From NCBI GenBank assembly GCA_003435055.1, contig QUMM01000035.1, positions 1-31,612 on the forward strand: a stretch of DNA of 31,612 nucleotides. The letters are read 5' to 3'. The stretch is from Lachnospiraceae bacterium OF09-6. Its GTDB lineage: Bacteria > Bacillota > Clostridia > Lachnospirales > Lachnospiraceae. Under the pieces are notes generated by a model. That model made no database searches and was not told the DNA's origin. It saw nothing but the letters and a program-made list of their open reading frames with translations. The position numbers and the translations under genes were made by a program. Positions 15,749-24,254 of the stretch are shown here, in pieces (the stretch's first letter is position 1; every line of letters begins with the position of its first letter).

Positions 15749-15775
15749 AAAAAAAGTTACAGAAAATGAGCCTAT

Positions 15776-16456
15776 ATGAAGAATATCAAGAGAACATCAC
15801 TTCAGACAGAAGTTATAGAGTATATTAAAAACTATATAGAGGAGAATCGGCTTCAGTCGGGAGATAAGTTACCGTCCCAGCAGAAGCTGCAGGAGATGAT
15901 CGGTGTAAGCCGCCCTACTCTGCGGGAGGCAATGAAGGTTCTGGAAACCAGAGGCGTGTTGAAAGCAGTGAATGGCAAGGGAATATTTGTCACATCCACC
16001 GGAGATCAGAATATGATATCGCTTCTGAATTTCACGAAGGAGAAGCAGAATGTACTGGATGTACTGGAAGTTCGCAGGATTCTGGAGAAAGAGATCGTAC
16101 GGCTGGTAATTCACCGTGCGACGGAAGAAGAATTGGATGATCTGGGAGAGACAACCCGACTGCTGATGCAGTTATTTCATGAGGGAAAGCAGCAGAACCG
16201 TGTAGATCACAAGTTTCATAACACCATCTATCGTCTGGCACACAATGACGCACTGTACCAGTTGATCACATCTCTGGAGACAACGATGGTTAACTTCTGG
16301 GAGTATCCGCTGGATCTGGAAGATCCATTTCTCAAAAGTATTCCTTTACATGAGAAGTTATATTTCGCTATCCGGGAAAAGAATGTGAAGAAGGCACAGT
16401 CCATCAATGAGAAGCTGTTGGATGAGGTTGAATATGAAATCAGCCAGAAATACTAG
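15776..16456 (+). CDS. GntR-family regulator, FadR/FCD subfamily
   Basis: 226 aa, ATG 15776 (weak ribosome site). N-terminal winged helix about 1-75: SGDKLPSQQKLQEMIGVSRP, TLREAMKVLETRGVL and the wing GKGIFVTS. The C-terminal all-helical FCD ligand domain, about 95-225, shows EVRRILEKEIVRL, DHKFHNTIYRLAHN and IPLHEKLYFAIREKN; its Asp/His residues bind a metal and a small carboxylate or sugar-acid ligand in known members. It stands first in the sugar locus and ends at its own terminator (16462-16485). It probably represses itself (15701-15748) and perhaps the downstream genes, although no second copy of the operator was found before the PLP or ABC genes. Confidence 0.9.
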   Translation: MKNIKRTSLQTEVIEYIKNYIEENRLQSGDKLPSQQKLQEMIGVSRPTLREAMKVLETRGVLKAVNGKGIFVTSTGDQNMISLLNFTKEKQNVLDVLEVRRILEKEIVRLVIHRATEEELDDLGETTRLLMQLFHEGKQQNRVDHKFHNTIYRLAHNDALYQLITSLETTMVNFWEYPLDLEDPFLKSIPLHEKLYFAIREKNVKKAQSINEKLLDEVEYEISQKY

Positions 16457-16461
16457 AAAAG

Positions 16462-16485
16462 AAAGCAGAGTTGCATCTGCTTTTT
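16462..16485 (+). terminator. Terminator after gntR
   Basis: Arms AAAGCAGA (16462-16469) and TCTGCTTT (16476-16483) with a 6-nt loop and TTTTT to 16485. Transcription into the PLP gene would need read-through or a promoter in 16486-16532, where none is obvious. Confidence 0.75.
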
Positions 16486-16532
16486 AAAATTCTGTAACCT
16501 ATATGATAGCTTACAGGTTGAAGGGAGAAACT

Positions 16533-17720
16533 ATGACAGACCAGAAAGAATATCTGAAAAGTGACAGCCTGATTGCTGCACATTATGGCGAAGAATATGA
16601 GCATTATTACAATGCCATAGTGCCGCCGGTGTTTATGAACTCACTGAATGTGTTTGAGACACTGGATGATTATTATGACTTTGACCGGACGGACAGACAC
16701 AAATACTGCTATGGCAGAGTACAGAACCCGACAGTAAGGATACTGGAAGACAAGATCGCAGCACTGGAACATGGATGCGGGGCACTGGCCCTGGCATCCG
16801 GTATGGCGGCAGCATCGACTGCGGTATTCAGCACCATCAAAGCAGGAAGTCACGTGGTTTGCCTGAAGAATGCATACGGTCCGTTAAAGGATCTGCTGAC
16901 CGGGTACTGTAGGGAACACATGAATGTGGAGACTACCTTTGTAAAAGGCGTAGAAGTATCTGAATTTGAAGCAGTTATTACAGATAAGACCGATCTGATT
17001 GTACTGGAAAGTCCGTCATCACTGGTATTTTCCCTGCAGGATATCCGCAAAGTATCCGAGATTGCACATGCACATCAGGCAAAGGTCTATATTGACAATA
17101 CCTACTGTACACCGTTATATCAGAAGCCACTGGATATAGGCGCTGATATTGTCATGCATACCACATCCAAATATATCGGAGGACACAGTGATGTGATCGG
17201 TGGAATGCTGGTGACAAAGGATCCGGAACTGTTTGCAAAGCTTCTCCATAACAGAGAATTGTTTGGCGGAATCGTCGGCCCGATGGAAGCATGGCTGATG
17301 ATCAGAGGACTGCGTACCATGGCAACGAGACTGGAACAGCACCAAAAGACAGCTATGGAAGTAGCGAAGTTCCTGGAAGAACAGCCAATGGTAGAAAAAG
17401 TATATTATCCGGGACTGCCTTCTCATCCACAGTATGAACTGATGAAGCAGCAGCAGACCGGTAACTGTGGATTATTATCCTTTGAATTAAAAGGAACACT
17501 GGAGCAGGCAGTAAGATTTGCAGAAAGTCTGAAGATATTTAAGATTGGTGTTTCCTGGGGTGGATTCGAGAGTCTGGTATTTCTGCCACATATGAGACTG
17601 AACGACCAGACATGCGAGGAACTGGGAGCATCCCAGAGAATTGTACGAATTCACTGCGGACTTGAGGGCACTGAAAGCCTGATTTCAGATCTGAGATCGG
17701 CTTTAGAGCGAATATATTGA
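16533..17720 (+). CDS. Cys/Met-metabolism PLP enzyme (cystathionine gamma-synthase / gamma-lyase family)
   Basis: 395 aa from ATG 16533, chosen because GGGAG precedes it; the frame is open back to 16503. Fold type I PLP enzyme: YCYGRVQNPTVRILEDKIAA corresponds to the usual Y-S-R-x-x-N-P-T phosphate-binding site, ALASGMAAASTA to the cofactor glycine/serine loop, VYIDNTYCTPLYQKPLD to the strand bearing the pyridine-binding Asp, and HTTSKYIGGHSDVIGG contains the aldimine lysine K213. The family performs beta/gamma eliminations and replacements on Cys, Met, cystathionine or acyl-homoserine; motif reading cannot say which. Its place between a GntR regulator and a sugar ABC/glycosidase set is unusual. 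A hairpin spans its stop codon (17717-17754). Confidence 0.88.
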   Translation: MTDQKEYLKSDSLIAAHYGEEYEHYYNAIVPPVFMNSLNVFETLDDYYDFDRTDRHKYCYGRVQNPTVRILEDKIAALEHGCGALALASGMAAASTAVFSTIKAGSHVVCLKNAYGPLKDLLTGYCREHMNVETTFVKGVEVSEFEAVITDKTDLIVLESPSSLVFSLQDIRKVSEIAHAHQAKVYIDNTYCTPLYQKPLDIGADIVMHTTSKYIGGHSDVIGGMLVTKDPELFAKLLHNRELFGGIVGPMEAWLMIRGLRTMATRLEQHQKTAMEVAKFLEEQPMVEKVYYPGLPSHPQYELMKQQQTGNCGLLSFELKGTLEQAVRFAESLKIFKIGVSWGGFESLVFLPHMRLNDQTCEELGASQRIVRIHCGLEGTESLISDLRSALERIY

Positions 17721-17754
17721 TTACAACCGGACTGGGAACAATCCTTGTAATCAA
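17717..17754 (+). promoter_or_regulatory. Intercistronic hairpin over the PLP gene stop
   Basis: Perfect 10-bp arms TTGATTACAA (17717-17726) and TTGTAATCAA (17745-17754); the first includes the stop codon. There is no T run, so it is more likely an mRNA-processing or stabilising element, or a protein site, than a terminator. No convincing promoter is seen between it and the binding-protein gene at 17813. Confidence 0.5.
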
Positions 17755-17812
17755 AATGGGTGTCAAAGCACCTGAAACTACATATTTATTTTAAAAAGGG
17801 AGGACATTACAC

Positions 17813-19123
17813 ATGAACAAGAAAAAAATCACTGCTTTTGCAATGGCAACACTGGCTGCATGCAGCATGTCATCCATCATGGCACTTGCTGATGATCAGG
17901 TTACTATCACAATGGTAGAATCTCTGACAAGCCCGGAGAGAACAGCAATTCTTCGCGAAATTGCAGATAACTATCAGGCTGATCATCCGGATGTTACCAT
18001 CGAGATCGTATCTCCGCCACTGGAAAATGCTGACACCAAGATCACACAGATGCTGATGAATGGAAGCGGAGCCGATATCGTTGAAGTACGTGACTCAACG
18101 ATCACACAGTACGCATCCAATGAATGGCTGGCAGATCTGCAGTCTTACATCGATGCATGGGATGAGAAAGATACACTTTCCGAGTCCGCAGATGAAGTTA
18201 TCCACTATTACAAAGATACCGCATACATGATCCCTTATGGATTCTATCAGAGAGGTCTGTATGTACGAAAAGACTGGTTCGAAGAAAAAGGACTGGAACT
18301 TCCGACTACATGGGAAGAACTTCTGGAATCCGGTGAAGCATTGACAGATGAATCTGCAAACAGATACGGATATTCCTTCCGTGGTGGTTCCAGCGGATAT
18401 CAGTATGCAGATACCATTTATTGGAGCTGGATCGGAATGGATAAAATTGCGGATCCAAATGCTGCATATTTCCTGAAAGACGGAGATGGAGCAACTATTT
18501 TCACACTTCCGGAGGCAAAAGAAGCACTGAACTTCTACAAAGAACTGTATCAGAAAGCATCACCATCTGACTCCATCGCATGGGCATTCTCAGAAATGGT
18601 TCAGGGATTTGTCGGCGGAACTACCGCTATGCTGATTCAGGACCCAGAAGTTATTGCAACCTGCACAAGCGATATGGAAGATGGATCCTGGGCACTGATC
18701 CCATTCCCTAAGGGACCTTCCGGACAGGCAGTATTCCCGAACGGTTTCGCTGGCTGGGGTATGACATCCTTCACAGAGCACCCGGATGAGACAGCAGACT
18801 TCCTGCTTTACTTATCCAATTCCGAAAATAATACATATTTTGCAAAAAATTATTCTACGATTCCAATCCATACAGATGCTGCTGACAGCGATTCATACTT
18901 CTCAGAAGGTGCATTCTCCATGTATATGGACATGGCTGCAGAACCTGAAACTTATTGCCATGCTGCATACCCTCAGATGTACGAAGCATTTGCAACCTAT
19001 AAGACAGAAGTAGATACCATGTATCAGAAATTCCTGACTGACGAGATCACAGATGATGAACTGCTTCAGTGGTTAGATGACTTCTGGACAACTGCTTATG
19101 CAGAAGAAGGCCAGCTCTGGTAA
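17813..19123 (+). CDS. ABC sugar transporter substrate-binding lipoprotein
   Basis: 436 aa, ATG 17813 after GGGAGG. The N-terminus is a secretion signal: MNKKK, a hydrophobic stretch, and LAAC with C17 as probable lipid anchor (an alternative signal peptidase I site, ALA-DD, is possible). The mature part is a family-1 extracellular solute-binding protein: ITMVESLTSPERTAILREIA, 'YMIPYGFYQRGLYVRKDWFE' and 'LELPTTWEELLESGEAL' are the typical hinge and lobe motifs, and many Trp/Tyr residues would stack on sugar rings. It supplies substrate to the two permeases at 19219 and 20128. A stem-loop after its stop (19158-19200) fits higher expression than the permeases, as is usual for binding proteins. 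Confidence 0.92.
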   Translation: MNKKKITAFAMATLAACSMSSIMALADDQVTITMVESLTSPERTAILREIADNYQADHPDVTIEIVSPPLENADTKITQMLMNGSGADIVEVRDSTITQYASNEWLADLQSYIDAWDEKDTLSESADEVIHYYKDTAYMIPYGFYQRGLYVRKDWFEEKGLELPTTWEELLESGEALTDESANRYGYSFRGGSSGYQYADTIYWSWIGMDKIADPNAAYFLKDGDGATIFTLPEAKEALNFYKELYQKASPSDSIAWAFSEMVQGFVGGTTAMLIQDPEVIATCTSDMEDGSWALIPFPKGPSGQAVFPNGFAGWGMTSFTEHPDETADFLLYLSNSENNTYFAKNYSTIPIHTDAADSDSYFSEGAFSMYMDMAAEPETYCHAAYPQMYEAFATYKTEVDTMYQKFLTDEITDDELLQWLDDFWTTAYAEEGQLW

Positions 19124-19157
19124 GAAGTTTTACCAGAAATGGATGTAACAGAATAAA

Positions 19158-19200
19158 AAACATGCCATCGGTTCCTTATAATGGCGCCGATGGCGTGTTT
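19158..19200 (+). promoter_or_regulatory. Stem-loop between binding-protein and permease genes
   Basis: 14-bp arms AAACATGCCATCGG (19158-19171) and CCGATGGCGTGTTT (19187-19200) pair throughout with one T-G wobble; loop 15 nt. The T-run is only weak (TTTCTTTG). It likely acts as a partial terminator or mRNA 3' stabiliser that sets more binding protein than permease, as between malE and malF in other bacteria. Confidence 0.65.
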
Positions 19201-19218
19201 CTTTGAAAGGAGACACGA

Positions 19219-20124
19219 ATGAAAAGTAAATCCAAACTAGCAAAAAAGAGGCGCAGATTCGTCATACTGATGCTGCTGCCATCCATTATTTTTCCACTGA
19301 TATTTACATACTATCCTATGGTTCGTGGTTCCATGATGGCATTTCAGAATTATAATCTGATGAACCTCAAAAACGTACAGTGGATAGGTCTTGATAACTT
19401 TAAAAATCTGTTAAAACCAAGTATTGCGAACTCTTTCCCACTTACGGTTATGAACACAGTAAAATGGGTTGTGATTTCTCTGTTTTTCCAGTTTACCATC
19501 GGTTTTGCAATGGCACTTTTGCTCAAGAAGAAATTCAAAGGTTCCAATATCTACCAGGGACTGATCTTTTTCCCATGGGCAGTATCCGGCTTCATCATTG
19601 GTATTATGTGGCGCTGGATGTATAACGGAACATCGGGTGTGTTCAACGACATTCTGGTTAATAAACTTCACATTCTCAGCCAGCCTGTTGGATGGCTTGC
19701 TGACAAACACATTGCATTATATGCATGTATTATTGCGAATATTTGGTATGGTATTCCATACTTTACAATAATGATTACTGCGGCACTTCGTGGTGTATCC
19801 GAAGATCTGTATGGTGCAGCATCTGTAGACGGTGCCAGCGCCCTTCAGAAGTTCATCCACATTACAGTGCCAAGTATCAAGTCTGTTTTGTTACTGACCG
19901 TACTTCTTCGTGTCATCTGGATCTTCAACTTCCCGGATCTGATTTATTCACTGACCCAGGGCGGACCGGCAGGATCTTCCAACATCATTACATCTTACAT
20001 GATGCAGTTGGTACAGAGTCTGGATTACGGTATGGCATCAGCAGTCGGAGTTCTCTGCATTCTCTTCCTTGTTGTATTTGCGGGAATCTATCTGGCTGTG
20101 ACAAAATATACAGAGGAGAACTAA
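19219..20124 (+). CDS. ABC sugar permease 1 (MalF/UgpA type)
   Basis: 301 aa, ATG 19219 with AAAGGAG upstream. Six membrane helices are expected and visible (about 14-36, 75-97, 105-130, 155-180, 205-232, 265-290). The cytosolic EAA loop, DLYGAASVDGASALQKFIHI followed by TVP, docks to the ATPase. It pairs with the permease at 20128, whose start lies 3 nt after this stop. No ATP-binding subunit is encoded in the window, as is common for this transporter family, where a shared MsiK/UgpC-type ATPase is encoded elsewhere. Confidence 0.93.
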   Translation: MKSKSKLAKKRRRFVILMLLPSIIFPLIFTYYPMVRGSMMAFQNYNLMNLKNVQWIGLDNFKNLLKPSIANSFPLTVMNTVKWVVISLFFQFTIGFAMALLLKKKFKGSNIYQGLIFFPWAVSGFIIGIMWRWMYNGTSGVFNDILVNKLHILSQPVGWLADKHIALYACIIANIWYGIPYFTIMITAALRGVSEDLYGAASVDGASALQKFIHITVPSIKSVLLLTVLLRVIWIFNFPDLIYSLTQGGPAGSSNIITSYMMQLVQSLDYGMASAVGVLCILFLVVFAGIYLAVTKYTEEN

Positions 20125-20127
20125 ATT

Positions 20128-20970
20128 ATGACAGCAAAACATAAAAGAAGTATTTACAGTGTTCTGAAATTTATTGTACTTGCACTGTTTCTGGTTATCG
20201 TCATGTTTCCGTTTGTATGGATGCTGCTTACATCCTTAAAGGGATCCCAGGGTGAGATCTATGCCTTCCCGGTAAAATATCTTCCGAATCCGGTATCCTT
20301 TGTAAACTATGCATCCATGCTCTGGAAAGGAAGTTTCGGTACTTATATGCTGAACTCACTGTTTGTTTCAGCAATTGCAGCAACCTGTGCAGTACTGATT
20401 GCGGTTCTTTCCGCATACATCATCAGCCGTTTTCATCTGAAACACAAGAATCTGGTGATGATGTTTTTCCTGGTAACTCAGATGTTCCCGACCTTCATCA
20501 TGCTGGCTCCGCTGTACCAGATGCTGGCTTCCGCAGGTATGCTGAACAGACGTACCACACTGGCGTTGTTATACACCAACATGATGATACCTTTTTCAGT
20601 GGTAACACTGGCAGGATTCTATGATGCAGTTCCGACTTCACTGGAAGAAGCCGCATGGATTGACGGATGTGGATATTTATCCTCTCTGTTCCGCGTAGTA
20701 GTCCCGGTGATCAAACCAGGTCTGGCATCTACCTTTATTTTTGCATTTATCAACTCTTGGAATGAACTGTTCATGGCAGTCATGTTTATTGATGTAGACA
20801 AATACAAAACCATACCGGTAGGATTAAACGCCCTGATCCTGAAATACGATATTAAATGGGGAGAGATGGCGGCAGGTACAATTATGTCACTGATTCCGAC
20901 CATGATCCTTTTTGGTTTCTGCCAGAAGTATATGATCGAGGGCCTGACAGCCGGTTCCGTCAAAGGATAA
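20128..20970 (+). CDS. ABC sugar permease 2 (MalG/UgpE type)
   Basis: 280 aa. Its ribosome site (AGAGGAG) lies within the end of the preceding gene. Six hydrophobic helices are visible, with the first around residues 10-33. The EAA loop TSLEEAAWIDGCGYLSSLFR, followed by VVVP, and the short C-terminal tail ending LTAGSVKG, are signatures of MalG-type permeases; the KG ending is especially typical. With the 19219 product it forms the transmembrane channel for the sugar delivered by the 17813 lipoprotein. The alpha-mannosidase gene starts 10 nt downstream, so transport and hydrolysis are in one operon. Confidence 0.93.
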   Translation: MTAKHKRSIYSVLKFIVLALFLVIVMFPFVWMLLTSLKGSQGEIYAFPVKYLPNPVSFVNYASMLWKGSFGTYMLNSLFVSAIAATCAVLIAVLSAYIISRFHLKHKNLVMMFFLVTQMFPTFIMLAPLYQMLASAGMLNRRTTLALLYTNMMIPFSVVTLAGFYDAVPTSLEEAAWIDGCGYLSSLFRVVVPVIKPGLASTFIFAFINSWNELFMAVMFIDVDKYKTIPVGLNALILKYDIKWGEMAAGTIMSLIPTMILFGFCQKYMIEGLTAGSVKG

Positions 20971-20980
20971 GGAGCAGCGA

Positions 20981-23900
20981 ATGAGTATTCAGTTTGAAGT
21001 AGAGAGAATGGAACGTCTGGCAGCAGACCTGGATCTGCTGCGGATATCCGGTCAGATTCCGGTAACAGACTACCTGAGAAAAGAAGGAAAACAGGAAGAC
21101 GGTGCCATCTGTGATACAGAAGGGTGGACACCGTGCTGCATCAGCGAACCGTGGTCAGAGCTGTGTGAATATCGCTGGTATCGTACCAGGGTACAGATCC
21201 CGGAAGAGATGGGTGGAAAACGTGTGGAAATCCGTTTTATCACCGGAAGAGAAGGACAGTGGGATGCCACCAATCCACAGATGCTTTTTTATGTGAATGG
21301 CAGACCGGTACAGGGCATTGATGTGAACCATCGTCAGGTATTGCTGGAAGAAAAGGCAAAGGCAGGCACCTGTATAGATATTGCATTTCTGGTATTTACC
21401 GGAAGTGTGCCGGGTGATTTGATTATCCGCACGGATCTGATTACCGTAGACTGGGAGACCGAGCAGGCATATTATGATTTTCTGGTTCCGGTACAGACTG
21501 CTCGTTTATTAAAAAACAGTGATTATGAGAATTACAGAAGAATTCTCACCCGACTGGCTCCAGCGGCAGATATTCTTGACCTGCGCCAGCCATATACGGA
21601 AAGATATTACGCTTCTCTTCACAGGATGCGAGACATTCTGAAAGAAGAATTTTATACAAAAGTAGATGAAAATGCACCGGTAGTCAGTGCCATCGGTCAT
21701 ACGCATATTGATATTGCATGGCTGTGGACAGTTGGTGTGACAAGAGAAAAAGCAGTACGCAGTTTCTCCACGGTGCTGGAACTGATGGATCAGTATCCGA
21801 ATTACCGTTTCATGTCCAGTCAGCCGATTCTGTACCAGTTTGTAAAGGAACAGGAGCCGGAATTATATGAGAAGATCAGAGAAAAGATCCGGGAAGGACG
21901 ATGGGAGACAGACGGAGCCATGTGGCTGGAGTCTGACTGTAACCTCCCGGCAGGAGAATCTCTGGTCAGACAGGTGATGAAGGGTGAACAGTTCTTCATG
22001 GAAGAATTTGACATTCCGAGCAGATGCCTTTGGCTGCCTGATGTATTCGGATATTCTGCAGCCATTCCGCAGATCCTGAAAAAAAGTGGTGTACCATATT
22101 TTCTGACGACTAAGATCGCATGGAATCAGTTTAATCAGCTTCCAAATGATACCTTTATCTGGAAGGGAATCGATGGCAGTGATGTCTTTGTTTTCATGCC
22201 GACGACCTGTGACTTTGATAAGACCCTTGGACTGAATATTTCCTTTACCGACACCAGAAATACCACCACATACACCGGTATTGTGAATCCAAATATGACA
22301 CTGGGGACGTTCAAGCGTTTCCAGAACCGTGACCTGACAGAAAATACACTGATGCTGTTTGGATTCGGGGACGGCGGCGGTGGTCCGACCAGAGAGATGC
22401 TGGAAGAGGCAGAACGTCTGAAATACGGCATGCCAGGGATTCCAAGGCTGGTGCAGGAACCGGAGCGTGTATTTTTTGACCGGATACATGAAGAGATTGC
22501 ATCCAGACCGGATATGCCGGAATGGAACGGAGAGCTGTACTTTGAATACCATCGGGGGACACTGACCTCCATGGGAAAGAACAAACGTAACAACCGTAAG
22601 AGTGAGATCCTCTATGAACAGCTTGAGACGCTGGGGGTTATGGGAGAAGCATACGGGCAGGAATATCCGGCAGAAATTCTGAAATCTGGATGGGATATCA
22701 TTTTACTGAATCATTTCCATGATATTATTCCTGGAAGTGCCATTGAATCGGTATATGACCAGACAGATGTGGAATACGCGCAGATCCGACAGGACGGTAT
22801 GTGTGCACTGAGTCAGCTTATGGATGGCATCGCAGAAAAGATTCATGGAGAAGATACACAAAATGGGGAAGAAACGACGATTTTTGTGTATAACACACAG
22901 GGATACGACAGAGACGATGTGGTGTGCATAGATGCAGAAAAAGTGAAAGGCTGGAACCGGCATGTCACAGCCATGGTGGATGCAGAAGGCAATCTGTCTC
23001 CGGTTCAGTATGCCGCCAATGGAGATCTGCTGTTCTTCGCACAGGCAATACCGTCAGTAGGATACAAGTCTTTTGTACCGGTGATGGGAGAACCGGACGC
23101 AGAACAGAAGAAGATCTGGGACGGTAGTTTTGAAAATGCATATTACCGTGTGCAGTTTGATGATCAGATGAGGATCACCTCACTGGTAGAAAAAGAAACA
23201 GAACATGAATTTATCAAAGAAGGAACCACAGGCAACCGGCTTGTGACTTACGAAGACCGTCCAATGAACTGGGATAACTGGGATCTGGATATGTTTTATA
23301 AGAAGAAACCCTATGAGGCAGATGAAGTATCTGCACCGGAACTGATGGAAGCAGGACCGGTGCGGACCGTAGTGCGGATCCGCAGAAGGTTTGCAGATTC
23401 CACTGTCGATCAGGATGTGATTTTGTATCCGGAATTGCCGCGTATCGACTTTAAAACATCCGCAGACTGGCAGGATCATCATGTACTGCTTCGGACACTG
23501 TTCCCGGTAGATGTGAACAGTACGAAGGCATCCTATGAGATCCAGTTTGGTAATGTGGAACGTGAGACGACGCACAACCAGAGCTGGGATACTGCCAAAT
23601 TTGAGGTATGTGCCCATAAATGGTCAGATCTTTCAGAGCAGGGACTGGGAATCAGTCTGTTAAATGACTGCAAGTACGGACACAGTGTGCGGGACGGCGA
23701 GATGGGTCTGACCCTGATCAAGTCTGGCGTGTATCCAAATGAAAATGCAGATATCGGTCATCATGAATTCACATATGCGATCTATCCGCATGCAGAAAGA
23801 TGGCAGGATGCAAGAACCATAGAGATGGCATATGATCTGAACATACCGCTGCATACCAGTATGGTGGAAGGGGCAGATATCCGCACAGAGAGTTCCATGA

Positions 23901-24154
23901 TAGCCATAGCAGAGGATCACTGTTTCTTCGAGACCATCAAACGTGCCGAGGATGGTGACGGATATATTCTCCGTATCTACGAGAATAAAAATAAGAGATC
24001 GAAGATCCACATTGCAGTGAATCTGCCAGTCTCAGAAGTAATCGAATGTGATTTGATGGAACGTCCGCTGGCTAAAGTGTCATTTGAGAATGGAGTACTG
24101 GAAGACAGCATCAAACCATATGAGATTAAGACCTATCGTTTACATCAGGCATAG
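20981..24154 (+). CDS. GH38 alpha-mannosidase
   Basis: 1057 aa, ATG 20981 with AAGGAG. An N-terminal beta-sandwich (about 1-225) is followed by the catalytic domain: zinc-binding HTHIDIAWLW (H240, H242, D244), WETDGAMWLESDCNLPAGES, and the nucleophile D354 in LWLPDVFGYSAAIPQI. FGFGDGGGGPTREM and HFHDIIPGSAIESVYDQTD are the other conserved stretches of bacterial GH38 enzymes. Beta-rich C-terminal domains fill 650-1057. There is no signal peptide, so it is cytosolic and must act on imported short mannosides. GH38 retains configuration and removes non-reducing alpha-mannose. Operon with the ABC permeases (10-nt gap) implies that an alpha-mannosyl residue is part of the imported substrate. Confidence 0.93.
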   Translation: MSIQFEVERMERLAADLDLLRISGQIPVTDYLRKEGKQEDGAICDTEGWTPCCISEPWSELCEYRWYRTRVQIPEEMGGKRVEIRFITGREGQWDATNPQMLFYVNGRPVQGIDVNHRQVLLEEKAKAGTCIDIAFLVFTGSVPGDLIIRTDLITVDWETEQAYYDFLVPVQTARLLKNSDYENYRRILTRLAPAADILDLRQPYTERYYASLHRMRDILKEEFYTKVDENAPVVSAIGHTHIDIAWLWTVGVTREKAVRSFSTVLELMDQYPNYRFMSSQPILYQFVKEQEPELYEKIREKIREGRWETDGAMWLESDCNLPAGESLVRQVMKGEQFFMEEFDIPSRCLWLPDVFGYSAAIPQILKKSGVPYFLTTKIAWNQFNQLPNDTFIWKGIDGSDVFVFMPTTCDFDKTLGLNISFTDTRNTTTYTGIVNPNMTLGTFKRFQNRDLTENTLMLFGFGDGGGGPTREMLEEAERLKYGMPGIPRLVQEPERVFFDRIHEEIASRPDMPEWNGELYFEYHRGTLTSMGKNKRNNRKSEILYEQLETLGVMGEAYGQEYPAEILKSGWDIILLNHFHDIIPGSAIESVYDQTDVEYAQIRQDGMCALSQLMDGIAEKIHGEDTQNGEETTIFVYNTQGYDRDDVVCIDAEKVKGWNRHVTAMVDAEGNLSPVQYAANGDLLFFAQAIPSVGYKSFVPVMGEPDAEQKKIWDGSFENAYYRVQFDDQMRITSLVEKETEHEFIKEGTTGNRLVTYEDRPMNWDNWDLDMFYKKKPYEADEVSAPELMEAGPVRTVVRIRRRFADSTVDQDVILYPELPRIDFKTSADWQDHHVLLRTLFPVDVNSTKASYEIQFGNVERETTHNQSWDTAKFEVCAHKWSDLSEQGLGISLLNDCKYGHSVRDGEMGLTLIKSGVYPNENADIGHHEFTYAIYPHAERWQDARTIEMAYDLNIPLHTSMVEGADIRTESSMIAIAEDHCFFETIKRAEDGDGYILRIYENKNKRSKIHIAVNLPVSEVIECDLMERPLAKVSFENGVLEDSIKPYEIKTYRLHQA

Positions 24155-24167
24155 AGAATAAATAACA

Positions 24168-24194
24168 GATAGCAGAGGAACACCCTCTGCTATC
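24168..24194 (+). promoter_or_regulatory. Intercistronic hairpin between GH38 and GH13 genes
   Basis: Perfect 11-bp arms GATAGCAGAGG (24168-24178) and CCTCTGCTATC (24184-24194), 5-nt loop, no T run. It may attenuate transcription or protect the upstream mRNA end. Confidence 0.6.
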
Positions 24195-24254
24195 CTTGTC
24201 TGAAAAGAAAAAGGCATAAGAAGAAGGGGGCTTCAAATGCGGGAAGGAGAAAAG

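Noticed and set aside
21863..22593. Long minus-strand frames inside the GH38 gene
   Set aside because: The plus-strand gene has conserved catalytic motifs throughout; the minus frames have low-complexity composition and no start signals.
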